A DNA stretch of 64,000 nt from Lysinibacillus timonensis (GCF_900291985.1 NZ_LT985980.1:3556001-3620000), one strand, 5' to 3'; shown: positions 46,642 to 56,191, numbered from the stretch's first letter. The notes: generated by a model not told the origin, from the sequence alone. A program made the numbers and translations.

Positions 46642-46775
46642 TTTGGTCAGATAGCAAGTTGATAAGGTCACATAAGGGACTCTCTTGGTCATTTAACATT
46701 AAGAATAGGGCGGAAGGAACCTGTTTTTGGTCACATGCGTTTCTTTTGGTCGGGTAGCTAAAGTTTTCGGTCATA
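46642..46775. repeat. 21-bp periodic GGTCA array
   Basis: TTGGTCA-type cores with GG at 46645, 46666, 46687, (46708 decayed), 46729, 46748 and 46769: a 21-nt step with one 19-nt step. Spacers vary. The core differs from GGACAAAA but the spacing is the same, and the GGACAAAA array follows 100 nt later in the same gap. Confidence 0.8.
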
Positions 46776-46881
46776 TAAAGTGTTTATCGAGCAGGTATAC
46801 CCGGATAGAAGATATAATGTAGTATTGTGAACATTAGGGTTAAAACAATCAAACCAGGAGTGTAACAAAACTTCCTGCCGA

Positions 46882-47162
46882 GTGGACAAAAAACATCGTC
46901 GAGTGGACAAAACCTACTGCCGAATAGACAAGACCTTGGCTTGAATGGACATAATTGAAAATTCTGGACTAAAACCGGACATTAGTGGACAAAAACGGAA
47001 GCCAAAGTGGACAAATCCTACTTCTAAATGGACAAAACGATGGCTTGAATGGACATAAGTATAAATGCTGGATAAAAGTTGGACATGAATGGACAACTAC
47101 AACACCGAATAGACAAAACCAAGACATAAGCGGAAAAAACCCAAGCCCGAGCGGACAAAACC
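46882..47162. repeat. Second 21-bp periodic GGACAAAA array
   Basis: About 15 copies of GTGGACAAAA or variants at, among others, 46884, 46905, 46926, 46947, 46987, 47009, 47030, 47051, 47091, 47111, 47132 and 47153. Same core and orientation as the array at 36.3 kb, but with different spacers. It lies between addA and the DUF418 gene. Confidence 0.92.
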
Positions 47163-47259
47163 AATCAGTTGACCAATCCAGCTACAAATAAATCCAGCTC
47201 AACATCATTTCACGTACATAAAAAACACTCACTTAAGAGATACAGAAAGGGGCCAAATT

Positions 47260-48432
47260 GTGGACTTCCAACCTACAAAGTTAAATGAAAGAATAAACTC
47301 TATAGATATTATTAGAGGGTTTAGTTTGCTAGGCATTTTATTAGTAAATATATTTGCATTTTACTTGCCGATGCCTTATATCGACTTACAATCGTGGTTC
47401 ACTGAAGCGATGGACATTATATGGCATCAGACATTGGATATATATGTGCAAAGTAGCTTTTATCCGTTATTTTCTATGATTTTTGGATATGGACTGGCTA
47501 TGCAATATATGAAAGCACAGATTAATGAGACAAGATTCTATCCTTTTGCTTCTAAAAGGTTAGTGATTCTGTTTGTTCTTGGAATGTTACACGCTATTTT
47601 TATATGGTGGGGGGATATTTTAGCGACCTATGCTTTCTGTGGTTTCTTCTTAATCATGTTCATCCGGTATAATAGTAAAATTTTATTATCGATTGGTTTA
47701 GCTATTTATGGATTCATGCTTGCCATGATGCTATTAATTTTTTCCCTAACAGGGGCTGCGAATGTTGAAATTGATGGAATAGCGGTTGATCTTGTAGCTG
47801 TGGAGAGCGCAATAACAGCGTATGGTATAGGTGATTGGGGAGATGCCTTTATGCAAAGGCTAAACGATCTATCTTTACAAATGAACCCAGCAATGTGGAT
47901 TACGTCACTTTTTACCATCTTACCTTATATGCTGATCGGTGCTGCAGCGGCTAAGTGGCGCTTAATTGAACGCGCGAAAAATTTAAAGGTATTTTGGATA
48001 TCAATTGCTGTTCTCTCTATTGCGATTGGATTAACCATTAAAAGTGCACCATTTATGTTTACTCGAACATATTTACTTGAGTATTTAAAAGTTTATTTAG
48101 GTGGGCCGCTTTTAGCAGTAGGATACCTTGCATTACTTGTTTGTATTTGTATGATTCCTTATTCTACGAAAGTGCTTAATCCAATTGGTCAAGTTGGTCG
48201 TATGTCGTTAACGATTTATATTATGCAATCAATTATTTGTACAGTGCTTTTCTATGACTTTGGATTTGGTTTATATGGACATATTAATGTGCAATTAGGC
48301 GTTCTCATTGCCGTAGCAATTTTTATTGCTCAAATTATCTTTGCACTTATTTGGTTTATGAAATTTAAGCAAGGTCCGCTTGAAGCAGCAGTTAAGAAAA
48401 TAATCTATAGAAAAATATTGTCGGAAAAGTAG
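47260..48432 (+). CDS. DUF418 family membrane protein
   Basis: 390 residues, about ten transmembrane helices. The N-terminus RINSIDIIRGFSLLGILLVNIFAFYLP is the signature of this acyltransferase-3-like/YeiB family. The DUF418 part is the C-terminal half (RMSLTIYIMQSIICTVLFYDFGFGLY). The function of these proteins is unknown; transport or membrane acylation have been suggested. GTG start at 47260 with AAGGGG 7 nt upstream. No operon partner. Its upstream region is entirely repeat DNA. Confidence 0.88.
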   Translation: MDFQPTKLNERINSIDIIRGFSLLGILLVNIFAFYLPMPYIDLQSWFTEAMDIIWHQTLDIYVQSSFYPLFSMIFGYGLAMQYMKAQINETRFYPFASKRLVILFVLGMLHAIFIWWGDILATYAFCGFFLIMFIRYNSKILLSIGLAIYGFMLAMMLLIFSLTGAANVEIDGIAVDLVAVESAITAYGIGDWGDAFMQRLNDLSLQMNPAMWITSLFTILPYMLIGAAAAKWRLIERAKNLKVFWISIAVLSIAIGLTIKSAPFMFTRTYLLEYLKVYLGGPLLAVGYLALLVCICMIPYSTKVLNPIGQVGRMSLTIYIMQSIICTVLFYDFGFGLYGHINVQLGVLIAVAIFIAQIIFALIWFMKFKQGPLEAAVKKIIYRKILSEK

Positions 48433-48586
48433 GCAAATTTAAAAAAATTGATGTATGATGGAGTTAAATCATCAAAAGTTAATGATTTAAGTTAACTTAT
48501 AATTTAAAAATGCTATATGGTAGATTTAAAGAATTATTCTATTATCTACTATAAAATCTTTATTAATTAAAAGGGAGCACTAGTCG

Positions 48587-49489
48587 ATGAAGATTCTATC
48601 TTTTAAAGTAAATGGTGAAGTGAAATTTGGTCCAAAAGTGAAAAAAGAAGAGGCAGTATGGGATGTATTAGCCATTCAAAAAGATTTAAAGGTTTTACCT
48701 TCTTTTCCAACAGAAATTATTGACGGTATTGCTTTAGGGTTTGATTTTGTAGAGCAAATTCGTAAACTTGTTGAGGTGGCAAAACAATCTAATTCAACAA
48801 ATGACTATAAATGTGCTTTTTCCGAAATTGAATGGTTATCGCCAATTCCTAGAACACCGAAAAATATCATTTGTATTGGTAAAAATTATGATGAACATGC
48901 AAAAGAAATGGGGGCAAAGGCAGCTCCAAAAGATCTACTCGTTTTTACAAAAGCCCCTACATCAATTGCTGCAGATAATGAAGTATTACCAGTTCACGCA
49001 ACGAAAACCGATTCTTTAGATTACGAAGGTGAGCTTGCAGTTGTCATTGGTAAACGCGGAAAAGATATTCCTAAAAATCAAGCTTATGATTATATTTTTG
49101 GTTATACAATCGCAAATGATCTATCAGCACGTGACGTTCAATACCGCCATGGCCAATTTTTCTTAGGAAAAACATTAGATGGTACTTGTCCAATAGGGCC
49201 GTATGTAGTTAGTAAGGATGAGATTCCGGATCCTCAAAACTTGACGATCGTAACAAAAGTCAACGGAGAGATTCGTCAAAATGGTTCAACAAAAGATATG
49301 ATGTTTTATATCGATGAATTAGTGTCAATATTATCTCAATATGTAACGTTAGAGCCTGGCGATATTATCTTAACTGGTACGCCTGCGGGAGTAGGAAAAG
49401 GGATGAACCCGCCAACTTACTTAAAAGCTGGAGATGAAGTGAAAATCTCTATTGAAGGCATCGGCACTTTAGTCAATCGTTTTGAATAA
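48587..49489 (+). CDS. yisK: Fumarylacetoacetate hydrolase family protein, YisK-like
   Basis: 300 residues, the length of B. subtilis YisK, an FAH-fold enzyme with oxaloacetate decarboxylase activity that associates with the Mbl cytoskeleton. The catalytic domain (residues ~95-300) shows IICIGKNYDEHAKEMG, the metal-binding YEGELAVVIGKRGKDI (E-x-E pattern), GYTIANDLSARDVQYRHGQFF and the tail PGDIILTGTPAGVG. ATG with GGGAG upstream. yisL follows, as in B. subtilis. The catalytic role here is inferred from the family. Confidence 0.9.
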   Translation: MKILSFKVNGEVKFGPKVKKEEAVWDVLAIQKDLKVLPSFPTEIIDGIALGFDFVEQIRKLVEVAKQSNSTNDYKCAFSEIEWLSPIPRTPKNIICIGKNYDEHAKEMGAKAAPKDLLVFTKAPTSIAADNEVLPVHATKTDSLDYEGELAVVIGKRGKDIPKNQAYDYIFGYTIANDLSARDVQYRHGQFFLGKTLDGTCPIGPYVVSKDEIPDPQNLTIVTKVNGEIRQNGSTKDMMFYIDELVSILSQYVTLEPGDIILTGTPAGVGKGMNPPTYLKAGDEVKISIEGIGTLVNRFE

Positions 49490-49586
49490 TCGAACCATTG
49501 AAACTATCATGAAAACGATATTATTTGAATCTCCACCTTTTGTTTGGTAGGATATGTTATGAAATGATAAAAAAGGTGGGACTATA

Positions 49587-49949
49587 ATGGGTTTTCTAAC
49601 AGCCTCAACACATTTACACATCACTACATGGGTTATTGCAATCGTTTTATTTTTAATAGCAGCATTTGCTTCAAAATCTAAAGGTATCCATATGGCCCTA
49701 AGATTGTTTTATATTTTAATTATCATCACTGGTGTCGCATTGTTTATTACTATGATGGGTTCTGGGATGGGCATGCAATATGGAATCAAGTTTATCTTAG
49801 GTATATTAGTTATCGGTATGATGGAAATGATTTTAGTTAAGCAAGCGAAAAATAAACCAACAGGTGTATACTGGGTATTATTTGCAATCTTCTTATTTGC
49901 AACATTATACTTCGGTTTTTCGTTACCAATGGGTTTTAGATTGTTCTAA
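49587..49949 (+). CDS. yisL: YisL family membrane protein (DUF1516)
   Basis: 120 residues with four transmembrane segments. The start GFLTASTHLHITTWVIAIVLFLIAAF and the tail FGFSLPMGFRLF are typical of YisL/DUF1516. The function is unknown. ATG 49587 with AAAGGTGG upstream. It follows yisK by ~100 nt, the same order as in B. subtilis. Terminator directly downstream. Confidence 0.88.
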   Translation: MGFLTASTHLHITTWVIAIVLFLIAAFASKSKGIHMALRLFYILIIITGVALFITMMGSGMGMQYGIKFILGILVIGMMEMILVKQAKNKPTGVYWVLFAIFLFATLYFGFSLPMGFRLF

Positions 49950-49974
49950 TTATATATTAATCATTATTAAGACT

Positions 49975-50006
49975 TCGCAAAGTACAACTGTGCTTTGCGA
50001 TTTTTT
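49975..50006 (+). terminator. Terminator after yisL
   Basis: TCGCAAAG pairs perfectly with CTTTGCGA, followed by TTTTTT. Confidence 0.9.
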
Positions 50007-50201
50007 ATATCATGAAGGTGATAAGCTTCTAGCAATCATTAGGTAACTCTTAAAGTAGTGCTCGAAATGGATAACGCGTTGCACCTATGATAAAGAGTAC
50101 TCGTAATCCAATGTTTCGTTTAGTAAAAACTCATAGTTATTTGAAATAATTGTCACCTTTTTGTCGTATTTCTGATTGCAATTGTTGAATTTCTGTTGAA
50201 A

Positions 50202-50215
50202 TGATAGCGCTTTAA
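50202..50215 (+). promoter_or_regulatory. Probable cre (CcpA) site upstream of the GH13-like gene
   Basis: TGATAGCGCTTTAA matches 13 of 14 positions of the catabolite-response consensus TGWNANCGNTNWCA. It suggests repression by preferred sugars, as for amylases. It lies 240 nt before the start codon. Confidence 0.6.
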
Positions 50216-50333
50216 CTGATTTGTTTGGTAAAATGACGATGGATTATGAAACATTGTTCGGCAGTTTTCTTCAATTGTAAGGTTATGTTTTGAAAAAAAC
50301 ACGATCTAATAGTTACGAACTCTCGTTGAACAT

Positions 50334-50425
50334 GTGAAAGCCTCAGGTGAGAGGGAGAATTTTCGGTGAAAATTCAACTCATAAGGACATGCATCTGAAA
50401 AAAGATTGCTTAACCGAGGCGATAT
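50334..50425 (+). other. Structured leader of the GH13-like gene
   Basis: GCCTCAGGT near 50340 can pair with ACCGAGGC near 50413, enclosing a perfect 8-bp hairpin, GAATTTTC-GGT-GAAAATTC (50357-50375). It ends just before the ribosome site. No known riboswitch class was recognised. Confidence 0.4.
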
Positions 50426-50443
50426 TGATAGGAGAGGGTTTTT

Positions 50444-51898
50444 TTGAAGTTCAAAAAATGGATTAGTACAGTAGTTGCTACAATATTAGCAGCTTCGTTA
50501 ACTGTATCACCTGTTGTGCATGCTGAAGAAACAAAGAACATTGCTGATGAAAGTATATATGAGTTATTAGTCGATCGTTTCTTTAATAGCACAAATGCAA
50601 ATGATTTTAATACAAATCCACACGACCCAACTCAATTTGCTGGTGGGGACTTTACTGGAATTATTGATAAATTGTCAACTATTACAAAGATGGGTTTTTC
50701 CATTGTTTCGTTGGGCCCAATATTTTCTACTGAACGCTATGATGGCTCACTTCCAACTAGCTATTCAGAAATTGAGCCACACTTTGGAACAGCAGATGAA
50801 TTAAAGCAATTGGTTCAAGTACTACAAAATAACAACATTAGAGCGATGATTGATTTTCCTTTAAGTAATGTTAGCGAAAACCACGAATGGGCGCAAGATC
50901 CAAACAAACAAGATTGGGTTTTAGAAATTATCGATGGCAAAGTTCGTTGGGATTTAACAAATGAAGAAGTGCAAACAGCTTTAATTGACGCAATCGTTCA
51001 ATTCGTATCCACTTATCACGTTGGTGGTGTTCGTTTAACGAATTTAAATGGGGCAGATACTGCTTTCACTAATGAAATGATTCAGGCTATTAAAGATGTA
51101 GATGAAGATATATATGTCATTTCAAATGAAGATAGCGATGCAAATTTTGATGCTTCCTATTATGAGGAAACAAACGAAAGCTTCCGCAGCATCTATAAAA
51201 ATGTTGATTATGATTCAACAGGTCAAATGAAATATGTTGAGCCTTACGTGAATGGTGAGGCAGTTCCGACACAACTGATGATTGATCATATCAATACAGA
51301 TCGTTTTATTTTTGATGCTGAAGCATTTCCACCGACACGCCTTAAGTTAGCACTGGCGGCAACGTTTTTACTACCAGGTTTACCTGTTATGCAGTATGGA
51401 ACAGAAATTGCGATGAATGGCTCAGCTGGTCCGGAATCACACCAATTGTATAATTTCAAAACAGAAGAAGAATTAGTAGAATTTATTAAAAATATCCAAA
51501 CATTAAGAAGTCAATCCACTACTTTACGAAGTGGTGAATTTGAATTGTTAAGAAATGAAAATGGATTTTTAGCATTCAAACGGTCATCTGAAGAGGAAAC
51601 TTGGATTGTAGTCATTAACAATTCAGGACAAACAACTCGTCTTGATGTGTCAAGTGAGAGCTTAGGAGAAGGTAAAGAACTGCAAGCTATGCTTGATTCG
51701 GATGTTGTTCGTGAAAATGAGGAAGGTAACTTCCCAATTGTTCTTGACCGTGAAATAGTTGAAATTTATCAAGTGATAGATGAGAAAGGAATTAATATTC
51801 CATACTTAATTGCTCTTGGATTAGTTTATATTATCTTTATCTCATTTATTGTAGCAATTATGAGAAGAGCAAAACGTAATAGAAAAGAAAATGAATAA
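50444..51898 (+). CDS. Membrane-anchored GH13-like protein with lost catalytic residues
   Basis: 484 residues. Signal peptide (KKWISTVVATILAASLTVSPVVHA), an alpha-amylase-type barrel (starts ESIYELLVDRFFN, then GGDFTGIIDKL and LPGLPVMQYGTE), a C-terminal beta domain, then a transmembrane helix (IPYLIALGLVYIIFISFIVAIM) and a basic tail. Region II is GVRLTNLNG: the nucleophile Asp after Arg-x is Thr199. The region III Glu is not in its usual setting (YVISNED), and the region IV NHD is replaced (FIFDAEA). So it is probably not a working glucosidase; it may bind glycans. TTG start 6 nt after GGAGAGGG. A cre site upstream hints at sugar control. Confidence 0.82.
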   Translation: MKFKKWISTVVATILAASLTVSPVVHAEETKNIADESIYELLVDRFFNSTNANDFNTNPHDPTQFAGGDFTGIIDKLSTITKMGFSIVSLGPIFSTERYDGSLPTSYSEIEPHFGTADELKQLVQVLQNNNIRAMIDFPLSNVSENHEWAQDPNKQDWVLEIIDGKVRWDLTNEEVQTALIDAIVQFVSTYHVGGVRLTNLNGADTAFTNEMIQAIKDVDEDIYVISNEDSDANFDASYYEETNESFRSIYKNVDYDSTGQMKYVEPYVNGEAVPTQLMIDHINTDRFIFDAEAFPPTRLKLALAATFLLPGLPVMQYGTEIAMNGSAGPESHQLYNFKTEEELVEFIKNIQTLRSQSTTLRSGEFELLRNENGFLAFKRSSEEETWIVVINNSGQTTRLDVSSESLGEGKELQAMLDSDVVRENEEGNFPIVLDREIVEIYQVIDEKGINIPYLIALGLVYIIFISFIVAIMRRAKRNRKENE

Positions 51899-51911
51899 AT
51901 CTTCATAAGAT

Positions 51912-51948
51912 AACGGTAAAATCTAGTAATGGATTTTACCGTTTTTTT
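51912..51948 (+). terminator. Terminator after the GH13-like gene
   Basis: AACGGTAAAATC pairs perfectly over 12 bp with GATTTTACCGTT, followed by TTTTTC. Confidence 0.93.
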
Positions 51949-52100
51949 CTTTTATTAATAGAGAAATGAAAGAAAATTAATAATTCGTCATTCCTCATCA
52001 TATAATGATTCAAATTTTGCATTTCGAGTGTCTATGACGAAAGAGTATTGATAGCTTGCCTAATCAAAAGAACTCCATACAAGTTGTGAGGAGGAGTAAT

Positions 52101-53090
52101 TTGAAACAATTTGAGGAGCTATTAAGGATTAATGATTTACACACAGCTTTTCGAATTCAAGATACTTATTATAATGCAGTGGACGGTGTCTCCATCGTTT
52201 TAAGAAAAAATGAAATTTTAGCGATTGTCGGAGAATCCGGTTGTGGCAAAAGTACATTAGCTACATCCATTATAGGGTTGTTGGATCAAAACAAGACACG
52301 GATTCAAGGAGAAATCTTTTATAAAAATAAGAATTTAGCAGTTATGACAGAAGAAGAGTTAAACGAAATACGGGGACTTGAAATTAGTATGATTTTTCAA
52401 GATCCTTTATCTGCATTGAACCCTTTAATGCGCATAAAGGATCAAATAGAAGAAGGATTAATTTATCATACAGACTTAAATAAAACTGAACGAAAAAAGC
52501 GCGTCTTACAGTTATTACAGCAAGTTGGAATTCGAAACCCAACACAAGTTGCGAAACAATTCCCTCATCAATTATCAGGGGGAATGAGACAAAGGGTCAT
52601 GATTGCCATGGCCATTTCATGCAAACCTCAAATTATTATTGCGGATGAACCGACCACTGCGTTGGATGTAACGATACAATCACAAATCTTAGATTTACTA
52701 GTACAGCTACAAAATGAAACTGGAGCCGGCATTCTGTTAATTACGCATGACCTAGGTGTCGTTGCCGAAGTTGCTCATCGAGTTGCCGTAATGTATGCAG
52801 GTCAAATTATCGAAGTGGCTACAGTAGAAGAGCTTTTTCGTCATCCTAAACATCCATATACTCGTTCTTTATTTAATTCTGTACCACAGATGAATGGAGA
52901 AAATCATCGATTAAATGTAATAGAAGGGATTGTTCCCTCTTTGACTAATCTACCAAGAGAAGGTTGTCGATTTGCACCGCGTATTCCTTGGATTTCAAAC
53001 TTGGCACATGAAGACCAACCAACATTACATGAAGTCTCGCCGGACCATTTTGTGAGATGTACATGCTGGCGGAATTTTACACCACGTTAA
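52101..53090 (+). CDS. oppD: Oligopeptide ABC importer ATPase, OppD type
   Basis: First gene of an Opp-type (family 5) importer. 329 residues. Walker [15 protein letters not shown], signature [16 protein letters not shown], Walker [16 protein letters not shown]-loop [11 protein letters not shown], and the C-terminal oligo-HPY region ([15 protein letters not shown], then a conserved Cys pair region [10 protein letters not shown]...CTCW). Start at TTG 52101, with GAGGAG 7 nt upstream; the frame is open further upstream to 52056 without a ribosome site. Order here is D-F-B-C-A, not the A-B-C-D-F of B. subtilis opp, but like some app/dpp-type clusters. oppF begins 252 nt later. Confidence 0.92.
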   Translation: MKQFEELLRINDLHTAFRIQDTYYNAVDGVSIVLRKNEILAIVGESGCGKSTLATSIIGLLDQNKTRIQGEIFYKNKNLAVMTEEELNEIRGLEISMIFQDPLSALNPLMRIKDQIEEGLIYHTDLNKTERKKRVLQLLQQVGIRNPTQVAKQFPHQLSGGMRQRVMIAMAISCKPQIIIADEPTTALDVTIQSQILDLLVQLQNETGAGILLITHDLGVVAEVAHRVAVMYAGQIIEVATVEELFRHPKHPYTRSLFNSVPQMNGENHRLNVIEGIVPSLTNLPREGCRFAPRIPWISNLAHEDQPTLHEVSPDHFVRCTCWRNFTPR

Positions 53091-53342
53091 CGGAGACTAA
53101 GCATATGACCAACATTATTTTTCTAGGAAGGGCGTGTCAGTTTATTTTAAATCGCTTAACCGATGTCAAAGGGGAATGTACGGTGAGTGTGGAACGTCAT
53201 CCGTGTTCTTGGTTACAAATCGTATCCCCTCCTTTGTCCCGTGTTTACTTAACCAACTAACTGTAAATCGGAGCAAGAAGCTATGAATAACTTTATTGAT
53301 TGCAAGTTTTATGTCACTTAATAAACAAAGGATGGAATCGCT
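53091..53342 (+). other. Unexplained 252-nt spacer between oppD and oppF
   Basis: All other joints in this operon are short. The spacer holds a 51-codon frame (ATG 53105, MTNIIFLGRACQFILNRL) without a good ribosome site, and a loose pairing of CAAAGGGGA with TCCCCT...TTTG. I recognise nothing; it may be an inserted remnant. Confidence 0.4.
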
Positions 53343-54287
53343 ATGTTTATGAAGATTGAGGATTTGAAAGTGTATTACCCAGTGCGCGGAGGGTTTTTTA
53401 ATAGAGTAGTTGATCATATATATGCAGTTGATGGAATTAGTATGGAATTTGAGAGAGGAAAGACGTATGGATTAGTAGGAGAATCTGGTTGCGGAAAATC
53501 TACTACTGGAAAGGCTATTATAGGACTAGAAAAAATAACCTCTGGAAAAATCATTTATGAGGGAGAAGATGTCACGAATAGACAACGTAGTAGAAAATCT
53601 GCATATAACCGAGATATTCAAATGATCTTTCAAGACGCTCATTCTAGTTTAAATCCTAGAAAACGAGTTTATGAAATACTGGCTGAACCGATACGGAATT
53701 TTTTGAAGCTTACGCCATCTGAAGAAAGAAGAAGAATCCATGAACTGATTGCAATCGTAGGCATGCCAGAAGACTCAAAATATAAATACCCTCATGAGTT
53801 TTCTGGCGGTCAAAAGCAACGGCTAGGTATTGCAAGAGCAATTGCAACCAATCCAAAGTTAATTATTGCGGATGAACCTGTTTCTGCATTAGATTTATCT
53901 GTTCAAGCGCAAGTATTGAACTTTATGAAGGATATTCAATCAGAGTATGGGTTAAGCTATTTATTTATTTCACATGATTTAGGTGTTGTAAAACATATGT
54001 GTAATTACATTGCCATTATGTATAAAGGCCGATTTGTTGAAACAGGAACTAAAAGTGATATTTATCGAAATCCCCAGCATGTTTATACAAAACGTTTACT
54101 TTCAGCGATTCCGGAAGCTTCACCATTTGGGAGGGAAAGTAGAAAAAAAGAACGACTAATGGTTGAGGGATACTATAAAAAGGTACAAGACCAACTATTT
54201 GATAACAATGGACGAGTTTACGATTTAGTACCTATCACTAGGACACATTATGTAGCTGGTATGCCCTTCGTGAAGGGGGTTATTTAA
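53343..54287 (+). CDS. oppF: Oligopeptide ABC importer ATPase, OppF type
   Basis: Second ATPase of the importer, 314 residues. Starts KIEDLKVYYPVRGGFFNRVVDHIYAVDGISMEF, the OppF pattern (LKxYFPV...). Walker [18 protein letters not shown]-loop IFQDAHSSLNPRK, signature FSGGQKQRLGIARAI (Phe instead of Leu), Walker B IIADEPVSALDLS, and the HVYTKRLLSAIP oligo-HPY end. ATG 53343 with AAGGATGG upstream. It is adjacent to oppB (1 nt gap), so tightly coupled. Confidence 0.92.
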   Translation: MFMKIEDLKVYYPVRGGFFNRVVDHIYAVDGISMEFERGKTYGLVGESGCGKSTTGKAIIGLEKITSGKIIYEGEDVTNRQRSRKSAYNRDIQMIFQDAHSSLNPRKRVYEILAEPIRNFLKLTPSEERRRIHELIAIVGMPEDSKYKYPHEFSGGQKQRLGIARAIATNPKLIIADEPVSALDLSVQAQVLNFMKDIQSEYGLSYLFISHDLGVVKHMCNYIAIMYKGRFVETGTKSDIYRNPQHVYTKRLLSAIPEASPFGRESRKKERLMVEGYYKKVQDQLFDNNGRVYDLVPITRTHYVAGMPFVKGVI

Positions 54288-54288
54288 A

Positions 54289-55251
54289 GTGTGGAAAGTA
54301 ATTCTCCGTCGGTTGCTACTGATGATACCACAGTTGTTTGCTTTAAGCGTACTTGTTTTTATTTTAGCTAAGTTTATGCCTGGGGATCCTTTTACAGGGA
54401 TGATTACCCCTGAGACAGATCCTGCTCGAATTGAAGAATTACGTGAAGAGGCGGGGCTTAATGACCATTGGCATGAACAATATGTTCGTTGGATAGTTAA
54501 TGCTCTACATGGTGATTTTGGGAAAAGCTATACGTTTCAACGTGATGTAAGTGACCTTATCGGGGAAAGAGCTTTAAATACGTTTTGGTTATCCTTTTTA
54601 AGTGTCATTTTATTATATGTAATTGCTATTCCACTAGGTGTGCTGGCAGGGCGTTATCAAAATTCGAGATTAGATAAAACAATTGTCCTATATAGCTTTA
54701 TATCCTATGCAATACCGACATTTGTTTTATCACTACTCTTTTTATACTTATTTAGTTATACGTTAGATTGGTTTCCAACAAGTGGGAGTGTAGATATTCA
54801 ATACGAGGAAGGGTCATTTGCCTATTATTGGAGCAAGTTTTATCATCTAGTTCTTCCTGCAATTACGTATGCGGTTTTAGGTACAACGGGAATTATTCAG
54901 TATTTGCGCTCTGAAATTATTGATGCTAAGTCTATGGATTATGTTCGAACGGCTCGTAGTAAAGGAATTCCAATGAGAAGAGTATATACGAAACATATTA
55001 TTAGAAACTCTCTACTTCCTATCGCAGCATTTTTTGGTTTTACAATTACTGGTTTGTTAGGTGGTTCCATCTTTATTGAAACGATATTCGGTTATCCAGG
55101 AATGGGACAATTATTTATTTCATCCATTACTTCTAGGGATTATAGCGTAATAACAGCACTCGTCATGTTATTTGGCTTCTTAACATTATTAGGGAGCCTA
55201 TTATCAGATATTATTATGAGCATTGTAGATCCAAGAATAAGAATTGAATAG
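54289..55251 (+). CDS. oppB: Oligopeptide ABC permease, OppB type
   Basis: Inner-membrane permease, 320 residues, six transmembrane helices. The start RRLLLMIPQLFALSVLVFILAKFMPGDPF is the OppB/DppB signature. The cytosolic EAA loop reads RTARSKGIPMRRVYTKHIIRNSLLP, the docking site for the ATPases. GTG start with AAGGGGG 10 nt upstream, directly after the oppF stop. Pairs with OppC. Confidence 0.93.
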   Translation: MWKVILRRLLLMIPQLFALSVLVFILAKFMPGDPFTGMITPETDPARIEELREEAGLNDHWHEQYVRWIVNALHGDFGKSYTFQRDVSDLIGERALNTFWLSFLSVILLYVIAIPLGVLAGRYQNSRLDKTIVLYSFISYAIPTFVLSLLFLYLFSYTLDWFPTSGSVDIQYEEGSFAYYWSKFYHLVLPAITYAVLGTTGIIQYLRSEIIDAKSMDYVRTARSKGIPMRRVYTKHIIRNSLLPIAAFFGFTITGLLGGSIFIETIFGYPGMGQLFISSITSRDYSVITALVMLFGFLTLLGSLLSDIIMSIVDPRIRIE

Positions 55252-55282
55252 TACTAGAATCCATTGTTAGGAGAGGGGAAAT

Positions 55283-56191
55283 ATGGTCAGTTTAGTAAGT
55301 AAAAGTAGGAAAAAATATAAAATACCGAGTTCTCCACCTTCGGGAATGCATGTCGTTTTTCGAGAGTTTAAAAAGGATAAGTTAGCGTTGGTTTCACTAC
55401 TAACAATTATAGGTGTTATTGCTACTGTTTTTATCTGGTCCCATTTTATCGACCAAGAATCATTAATGCGCGTCAGTTTACGAGATCGTTATGCTCCTCC
55501 AGGAGAAAAGTTTCTCCTAGGAGCTGATTCAGGGGGACGAGATATACTTGGACAACTTGTTGTAGGAGCCAAAAACTCATTAGGAATTGCCATTGCTATA
55601 ACATTAATTACTGGTGTATTTGGTATTGTAGTTGGATTAATATGCGGCTACTTTGGTGGTTGGATTGATAATCTATTTATGAGATTAATTGATTTCTTCG
55701 TAACAATACCATCGCTTATGTTAATTATTGTTTTTGTCACAATTATACCAAAGTATACTGTGTTATCTTTTGTTCTTATTATGAGTATTTTTTTATGGAC
55801 AGGCACTGCTAGACTTGTCCGTTCAAAAGCATTATCGGAAAGTAAACGAGATTATGTCTATGCATCGAAAACATTAGGGACAAGCGACTTAGTCATTATT
55901 TTTCGTGAAATTATGCCGAATTTAAGTTCTATATTAATTGTTGAGTTGACATTAAACTTTGCTGGAAATGTTGGGATTGAGACAGGGTTATCGTATTTAG
56001 GCTTTGGTTTACCACCATCGACGCCTTCATTAGGAACGTTAGTAAGTTATGCGAATAATCCTTTAGTAATACAGCAATATTGGTGGGTTTGGTTACCAGC
56101 TTCGTTATTTATTTTAATAATGATGCTTGCCATCAACTATGTTGGACAAGCTTTAAGAAGGTCTGCAGATGCTAGACAACGACTAGGTTAG
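55283..56191 (+). CDS. oppC: Oligopeptide ABC permease, OppC type
   Basis: Second permease, 302 residues. It has the N-terminal OppC leader (FREFKKDKLALVSLLTIIGVIATVFIW), PPGEKFLLGADSGGRDILGQLVVGAKNSL (the typical LGTDxxGRD motif, with Ala for Thr) and an EAA loop (YVYASKTLGTSDLVIIFREIMPNL). Six helices. ATG 55283 with GGAGAGGGG upstream. The binding protein gene follows after ~117 nt. Confidence 0.93.
   Translation: MVSLVSKSRKKYKIPSSPPSGMHVVFREFKKDKLALVSLLTIIGVIATVFIWSHFIDQESLMRVSLRDRYAPPGEKFLLGADSGGRDILGQLVVGAKNSLGIAIAITLITGVFGIVVGLICGYFGGWIDNLFMRLIDFFVTIPSLMLIIVFVTIIPKYTVLSFVLIMSIFLWTGTARLVRSKALSESKRDYVYASKTLGTSDLVIIFREIMPNLSSILIVELTLNFAGNVGIETGLSYLGFGLPPSTPSLGTLVSYANNPLVIQQYWWVWLPASLFILIMMLAINYVGQALRRSADARQRLG

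Noticed and set aside
49864-50046. 60-residue ORF across the yisL end and terminator
   Set aside because: It overlaps yisL in another frame and runs through the terminator hairpin.
53057-53260. ORF bridging the end of oppD and the spacer
   Set aside because: It overlaps oppD in another frame, starts without a ribosome site and looks like chance.
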